Part shown: piece by piece, positions 57,733-64,000 of the stretch
Layout of the letters: the number at the start of each line of letters is the position of its first letter
How positions within the stretch are numbered: position 1 is the stretch's first letter
Made by a program: the position numbers and the translations under genes
From: Flectonema sp. DT1601
Taxonomy: Eukaryota; Euglenozoa; Diplonemea; Diplonemida; Diplonemidae
Assembly: GCA_964019425.1 (NCBI GenBank)
Contig: OZ025780.1
Location: 514,001-578,000, forward strand
Direction: 5' to 3'
Length of the DNA stretch: 64,000 nt
The notes under the pieces: generated by a model
Seen by the model: the letters and a program-made list of their open reading frames with translations, nothing else
Told to the model about the DNA's origin: nothing
The model's database searches: none

Positions 57733-58124
57733 CTTTTAATTATTTTAAAGAAAAAACAATCAGTTTAGCGTCTTGACCAGGACGGAAAATAGAAAGTGAT
57801 CGACATAGTCGATCGATAAAAAACAATGATAACATTGTTTATTCCTTTTTTTTTTCTTTTTTTTTTATTCTTTTTATTTATTTTTAAAGAAAAAACAATC
57901 AGTTTAGCGTCCTGACCAGGACGGAAAATAGAAAGTAATCGACATAGTCGATCGATAAAAAAAAAACAATGATAACATTGTTTATTCCTTTTTTTTTTCT
58001 TTTTTTTTATTCTTTTTATTTATTTTTAAAGAAAAAACAATCAGTTTAGCGTCCTGACCAGGACGGAAAATTGAAAGTGATCGACATAGTCGATCGATAA
58101 AAAAACAATGATAACATTGTTTAT

Positions 58125-58155
<31 letters not shown>

Positions 58156-58929
58156 CCTTTTAATTATTTTTTAAAGAAAAAACAATCAGTTTAGCGTCTT
58201 GACCAGGACGGAAAATAGAAAGTGATCGACATAGTCGATCGATAAAAAACAATGATAACATTGTTTATTCTTTTTTTTTTTTTTTTTTTTTTTTAATCCT
58301 TTTTATTATTTTAAAGAAAAAACAATCAGTTTAGCGTCTTGACCAGGACGGAAAATAGAAAGTGATCGACATAGTCGATCGATAAAAAAACAATGATAAC
58401 ATTGTTTATTCTTTTTTTTTTTTTTTTTTTAAATTCTTTTTATTTATTTTTAAAGAAAAAAAACGGAAAATAAAAATTAGTCGACAAAGTCGAACGATAA
58501 AAAAAAACAATGATAACATTGTTTATTCTTTTTTTTTTTGTTTTTTTTTATATTCTTTTTTATTAATTTTGAAAAAAAAACAATCAGTTTAGCGTCTTGA
58601 CCAGGACGGAAAATAGAAAGTAATCGACATAGTCGATCGATAAAAAAAACAATGATAACATTGTTTACTCTTTTTTTTTTTTTTTTTTAAATTCTTTTTA
58701 TTTTAAAAAGAAAAAAAACGGAAAATAGAAATTAGTCAACAAAGTCGAACGATAAAAAAAAAAACAATGATAACATTGTTTATTCTTTTTTTTTTATTTT
58801 TTTTTTTATATTCTTTTTTATTAATTTTGAAAAAAAAAACAATCAGTTTAGCGTCTTGACCAGGACGGAAAATAGAAAGTGATCGACATAGTCGATCGAT
58901 AAAAAAAAAACAATGATAACATTGTTTAT

Positions 58930-58966
<37 letters not shown>

Positions 58967-60327
58967 CTTTTTTTTTTTTTAAAGAAAAAACAATCAGTTT
59001 AGCGTCTTGACCAGGACGGAAAATAGAAAGTAATCGACATAGTCGATCGATAAAAAAAACAATGATAACATTGTTTATTCTTTTTTTTTTTTTTTTTAAA
59101 TCTTTTTATTTATTTTTTAAAAAGAAAAAAAAAAAACGGAAAATAGAAATTAGTCAACAACGTCGAACGATAAAAAAAAAAACAATGATAACATTGTTTA
59201 TTCTTTTTTTTTTTATTTTTTTTTGTATTCTTTTTTATTAATTTTGAAAAAAAAACAATCAGTTTTGCGTCTTGACCAGGACGGAAAATAGAAAGTGATC
59301 GACATAGTCGATCGATAAAAAAACAATGATAACATTGTTTATTCTTTTTTTTTTTTTTTTTTTTTTTAAATCCTTTTTATTATTTTTAAAGAAAAAACAA
59401 TCAGTTTAGCGTCTTGACCAGGACGAAAAATAGAAAGTGATCGACATAGTCGATCGATAAAAAAACAATGATAACATTGTTTATTCTTTTTTTTTTTTTT
59501 CTTCTTTTTTTTAAATCCTTCTTTTTATTTTTTAAAGAAAAAACAATCAGTTTAGCGTCTTGACCAGGACGGAAAATAGAAAGTAATCGACATAGTCGAT
59601 CGATAAAATAAAAACAATGATAACATTGTTTATTCCTTTTTTTTTTTTTTTTATTCTTTTTATTTATTTTTAAAGAAAAAAACGGAAAATAGAAAGTAAT
59701 CGACATAGTCGATCGATAAAAAAACAATGATAACATTGTTTATTCTTTTTTTTTTTTTTTTTTTTTTAAATTCTTTTTATTTATTTTTTAAGAAAAAAAC
59801 GGAGAATAGAAATTAGTCGACAAAGTCGAACGATAAAAAAACAATGATAACATTGTTTATTCTTTTTTTTATTTTTTTTTTTATATTCTTTTTTATTAAT
59901 TTTGAAAAAAAAAAAAAAACAATCAGTTTAGCGTCTTGACCAGGACGGAAAATAGAAAGTAATCGACATAGTCGATCGATAAAAATACAATGATAACATT
60001 GTTTAATCTTTTATAATTTTTTATTTTTTTTTTTGTTTTAAAAAAAAAAAAAAAAAACAAGCGGAATTGATCATAATGGGTGGTAGGGGTTGTTATAACT
60101 TCGTTTGAAAATTCTTCTTTTTTGATTTCTTTTTTTTTTTCTTTTTACAGGAGTTAAGATCACTTTCAGGAGACAACACATTAACAAGAGCAGCAAGCAG
60201 AGTTGACACTATCAATTCAAATTTGAAATACCGGGAATTAATTTACAAGGAGGTATCTCAAGTGACTTGGTATCTCTAGCGTGTCGGTATCTCTGGAGTG
60301 CTGGTATCTCGTATGTGCGTTGGTATT
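57010..60327 (-). repeat. Right arm of the 8.15-kb palindrome
   Basis: The mirror image of 52178-55628: R-D hairpin (57036-57063), the R-D T-rich body, about 20 satellite units (57420-60010), the 0.2-kb unique segment and part of the GAGATACC run (as GGTATCTC). The arms differ mainly in homopolymer lengths. The centre between them (55629-57009) is 1.38 kb. Confidence 0.92.
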
Positions 60328-60363
60328 GATAATAAAATATTAAAATTAAGAAGTTGAATTTCC

Positions 60364-61183
60364 AGGTGAGATTTGGACTGTTAGCTTTTGGCTAAGGCCC
60401 TCCCTGAAGAGCAAGAACAAAAAAACTACTCACACCTGAAGAAAACATACACAAAGAACACACTGTAAGCTGTGTGTGTATTTTGTGTTTGTCACAACAG
60501 GAGAGAAAAGAAAGAATGTCAAGGTTGGTCACCTTGCCTATCAACGCACAACATTGGTGGTCTCTACTAGACCCTGAGTGATCCCACTGGATCTCTCATC
60601 GTTCATAGTACCCTGTGTGAAGTTATAAAATCAAAGGTAAACTATGAACTACAAATGACTTAGCCTGTTATTATAATGCCACAGGCAGGCCCTGCATTCA
60701 GCAACTATCCAGCAGTGCTTGGATGTCCTGATCTTCTTCTAAAAAAAAGAAAGAAAAACAAAACTGTAGCTGGGATCACTCAGGATCAACAGACTACCAA
60801 TGCTACCTGTTGTACTTGCTCACTATGGGGGGTGATGCCAAACACCCAGAAGTACTAAACTGCTTTCCTTCTTGCTGCCCAGGAGTTTCTGACCAGAACT
60901 AATAGAAAATAAAAAGTAGATGGGAAACAATAAAAAGTAAAATGGATATAACTGAAGTTAAACAAGACAAATGAAGTAACAGACCAGAACAGAAAGAGGA
61001 TTGTAATAGAAGATTACAAATAAAAAAAATGCAAGTATCAACACATGATTAAGATACACCAGCAGCTAACAAACAACATAAAATTGAAGATCAGTTGCCA
61101 GAGTATTTCAACCATGGTAGAATACTCGCCCCTCTGGCAGGGATTATCCCAGACTTGTCCTTTAATTTGGTTGGACACCATGG
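60364..61183 (-). repeat. Repeat R-B, full inverted copy
   Basis: Complement of R-B, from CCAGGTGAGATTTGG to ACACCATGG. Its start edge faces the reverse transcriptase-RNase H fossil. The terminal hairpin TTAGC-CAAAA-GCTAA is at 60382-60396 on the minus strand. Confidence 0.9.
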
Positions 61184-61200
61184 GTTAAAATTAAGTGTAC

Positions 61201-62350
61201 TTAAGTGCGGAAGAACAACCCCACCGCTTGTATGACTTGAGACCGGAGTTTTTCAGATGACAGCTGCCCATAGGAAGTCCTTGAAGGACCATCTGCAGGA
61301 TTCAGAGCAGATCTAACATATCTGATGTTGAAAACCAACTCTCTCATCGCAAGCCAATCAGAAACTGCGAGTACTAAGTCATTCAAGATTTTGTTTTTCT
61401 GACACTGTCTCTTTCTAACTGCCCCCATCACGGAAGTGTTGTCAACTCTTATATCCAACTGAAACCCTTGCAAATTCCAATCATTCAAAGCCAATAATGA
61501 GTTATGAAGAGCTTTCGCCTCAAGAATATTGATATGAAGACCTCTCTCTTTCCTCCATACATCGCCAACCACAGTCAACGCCCCTGATTGCTCAACAACT
61601 ACACCTCCCCAACCTTCCAAAGAAGCGTCGACAAAGAGAGTCAAACACTTTGACACCGATAATTTTTTCTTAATAATCCTGATCCCTACTGCATCAGATA
61701 GCCAACGAGATAATTCCAATCGAATAGAACGGGGAACAAGAACCGTCTCATCAAGACCAAGGAGACCTCGATTAATCTTGTTTATTACTCTTCTAATAAA
61801 CTTCAGAGTAAACCAAAACCTACCAGGAGATATTCCAGAAACCGCCGATGCATGCATTAGCCTGCCCATCAACGACTCCAAACCACTGGCAGTAATCAAA
61901 GTCAAATCAACAGCAGCCAATTTTCCTTGTAGTCTTTCAGACACTACAACAGATCTATCTTGGTGATTGAAACGCACACCTAAGAAATCATACTCTTCTG
62001 CCAAATTAAATGAATCTAATTCCTTCCATGTTGATGAAGCCTTCTTTGCAATAAGATCGAGTTGAGCAGTTCTCATAGCTACATCCTTCCTCGAACCAGA
62101 ATACCTGATGTTGTCGATCCAGGCATCGACTCTCACATCATGAACAGCTATGTCAGATCTAACATAGTCCGGATGACCCGCAATGGTAGCAGCCAATGTG
62201 TGCATAATTTCTGGTGCACAAGAATGACCCATTGGCAACCGAGTCAATTCGAAATACTGCCCATCGTCCGATCTAAAACCAAATAACTTGCGAGCATCAT
62301 GAGGAATCTCGACCTGATAAAAACCAGTTCTGAAATCCCTTCCGCTTGCA
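61201..62350 (-). mobile_element. Fossil reverse transcriptase-RNase H piece, DIRS/VIPER/TATE-like
   Basis: A minus-strand stretch encodes the later part of a reverse transcriptase (RLPMGHSCAPEI, then the active-site-like WIDNIRYSG and YDFLGVRF) followed by an RNase H domain (TLFVDASLEGWGG, ILEAKAL, IRVDNTSVMG, NPADGPSR). This order, with the ID-N active site and no aspartic protease in sight, most resembles tyrosine-recombinase retroelements of the DIRS/VIPER/TATE kind. No recombinase or gag-like part lies beside it, so it is an incomplete fossil. Inverted R-B copies lie on both sides. The family assignment is tentative. Confidence 0.75.
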
Positions 62351-62367
62351 CAATCAAATAGAACGGG

Positions 62368-64000
62368 GGGTGTTTGGCATCACCCCCCATAGTGAGCAAG
62401 TACAACAGGTAGCATTGGTAGTCTGTTGATCCTGAGTGATCCCAGCTACAGTTTTGTTTTTCTTTCTTTTTTTTAGAAGAAGATCAGGACATCCAAGCAC
62501 TGCTGGATAGTTGCTGAATGCAGGGCCTGCCTGTGGCATTATAATAACAGGCTAAGTCATTTGTAGTTCATAGTTTACCTTTGATTTTATAACTTCACAC
62601 AGGGTACTATGAACGATGAGAGATCCAGTGGGATCACTCAGGGTCTAGTAGAGACCACCAATGTTGTGCGTTGATAGGCAAGGTGACCAACCTTGACATT
62701 CTTTCTTTTCTCTCCTGTTGTGACAAACACAAAATACACACACAGCTTACAGTGTGTTATTTGTGTATGTTTTCTTCAGGTGTGAGTAGTTTTTTTGTTC
62801 TTGCTCTTCAGGGAGGGCCTTAGCCAAAAGCTAACAGTCCAAATCTCACCTGGTAATTCAACTCAGTCCTTGTCAGTTTTGGCATCAAACTTGTAATGGT
62901 TTAATCATTACAGGTTATTTACTGAAATATTTGTTCTAAAAGTTGCTAAGTATTTCTCACTTAGAAATTTTTTATTTTTTTATTTTCAGCTTAATTAGCT
63001 ACAAATTGTTTCTACTAAGTGTTTCTCACTTAGATTTTTTTTTTGCTTTTCAGCTCCTTAAAAGCTGCTAAGTGTTTCTGCTAAGTGTTTCTCACTTAGA
63101 ATTTTATTTTTATGTTCGTTTTCTATCCCTTCTCCTATCCCTTTTGTTCAAAATAAGCGGGAGGAAATTCTCTCATTCACGCTAAGATGCACTCTGAACT
63201 TTGATTTTTTGATCTGAGTGTGAGGGAATGACCTGTTAGTGCATTGGGCATAGGCTGGGCTGCAGTTTAGATGTCTTAGGTGTTAATAGGGGGTTCCTCT
63301 TAGCATTTTTCTTTGTTCCCACCTTATGATTTTCTTGAAGAAAAAAAATAGAAGTCATAATGGTGCTTCCCTCTGGAAGGGTTGTAAGCCATGGTGTCCA
63401 ACTAAATTAAAGGACAAGTCTGGGATAATCCCTGCCAGAGGGGCGAGTATTCTACCATGGTTGAAATACTCTGGCAACTGATCTTCAATTTTATGTTGTT
63501 TGTTAGCTGCTGGTGTAATTAAATCATGTGTTGATACTTGCATTTGTTTATTTGTTATCTTTTACTACAATAACGCTTGCCTATATCTTTTCTTTTTATT
63601 CCCTATCTGTTCTGATCTGTTACTTCATTTGTCTTGTTTAACTTCAGTTATATGCATTTTACTTTTTATTGTTTCCCATCTACTTTTTATTTTCTATTAG
63701 TTCTGGTCAGAAACTCCTGGGCAGCAAGAAGGAAAGTAGTTTAGTACTTCTGGGTGTTTGGCATCACCCCCCATAGTGAGCAAGTACAACAGGTAGCATT
63801 GGTAGTCTGTTGATCCTGAGTGATCCCAGCTACAGTTTTGTTTTTCTTTCTTTTTTTTAGAAGAAGATCAGGACATCCAAGCACTGCTGGATAGTTGCTG
63901 AATGCAGGGCCTGCCTGTGGCATTATAATAACAGGCTAAGTCATTTGTAGTTCATAGTTTACCTTTGATTTTATAACTTCACACAGGGTACTATGAACGA
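62368..64000 (+). repeat. R-B tail, linker, then R-B running off the window
   Basis: 62368-62858 is the last 490 bp of R-B, 62859-63391 the 0.53-kb linker, and 63392 onward R-B again up to the window edge. Order and sequence match 46006-47751. The internal part near 63520-63600 differs more (TAATTAAATCATG in place of TATCCTGATCATG, plus extra bases). Confidence 0.85.

Overview
This window is nuclear DNA of a unicellular eukaryote that I cannot place in a named group. The evidence is spliceosomal introns of 59-146 nt (5' sites mostly GTTTGT, 3' sites CAG or TAG), a mitochondrial F1 beta subunit with a presequence, Beclin-1/Atg6, a tail-anchored CDKAL1-type tRNA methylthiotransferase and a ClC transporter with CBS domains. 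The standard genetic code fits every gene. Long A/T homopolymers are everywhere, often directly before start codons or inside introns.

Positions 1-25,271 are host genes, all on the minus strand. First comes a tandem array (period 3,277 bp, about 2.5 copies) of a two-exon gene for a secreted protein with five GGF-V-W repeats and a Cys-rich tail. It is followed by Beclin-1, two near-identical three-exon ATP synthase beta genes, a VOC/glyoxalase-fold protein, a degenerate 18S rRNA fragment, a foldback-type element, a ClC Cl-/H+ exchanger-like gene and a CDKAL1 gene.

From about 25.3 kb to the end the window is a nest of mobile and repeated DNA. The centrepiece is a GC-rich non-LTR retrotransposon (about 34,651-44,660, minus strand) with one 2,840-codon reading frame. 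It carries a signal-peptide-like N terminus, zinc fingers, an OTU protease domain, reverse transcriptase, a CCHC plus restriction-like endonuclease, a ubiquitin-specific protease (USP) domain, two RNase H1-type hybrid-binding domains, two degenerate RNase H-like domains and a long charged tail. Two different deubiquitinase folds in one LINE protein is the most unusual thing here. A 5'-truncated copy of its 3' end lies inverted at 32,162-32,964.

Other parts are a second, fragmentary LINE (49.3-50.7 kb and 55.66-56.08 kb), a MULE transposase tail, a 1.78-kb terminal-inverted-repeat element, tRNA-like/SINE-like modules, a fossil reverse transcriptase-RNase H piece of tyrosine-recombinase-retroelement type, and several repeat families called here R-A, R-B and R-D. 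R-B and R-D end in a similar hairpin whose stem changes by paired substitutions. Between 52.18 and 60.33 kb lies a palindrome of about 8.15 kb whose arms each hold some 20 copies of a 136-bp hairpin-bearing satellite.

All coordinates, splice sites and motifs were read by eye. No database search or folding program was run.
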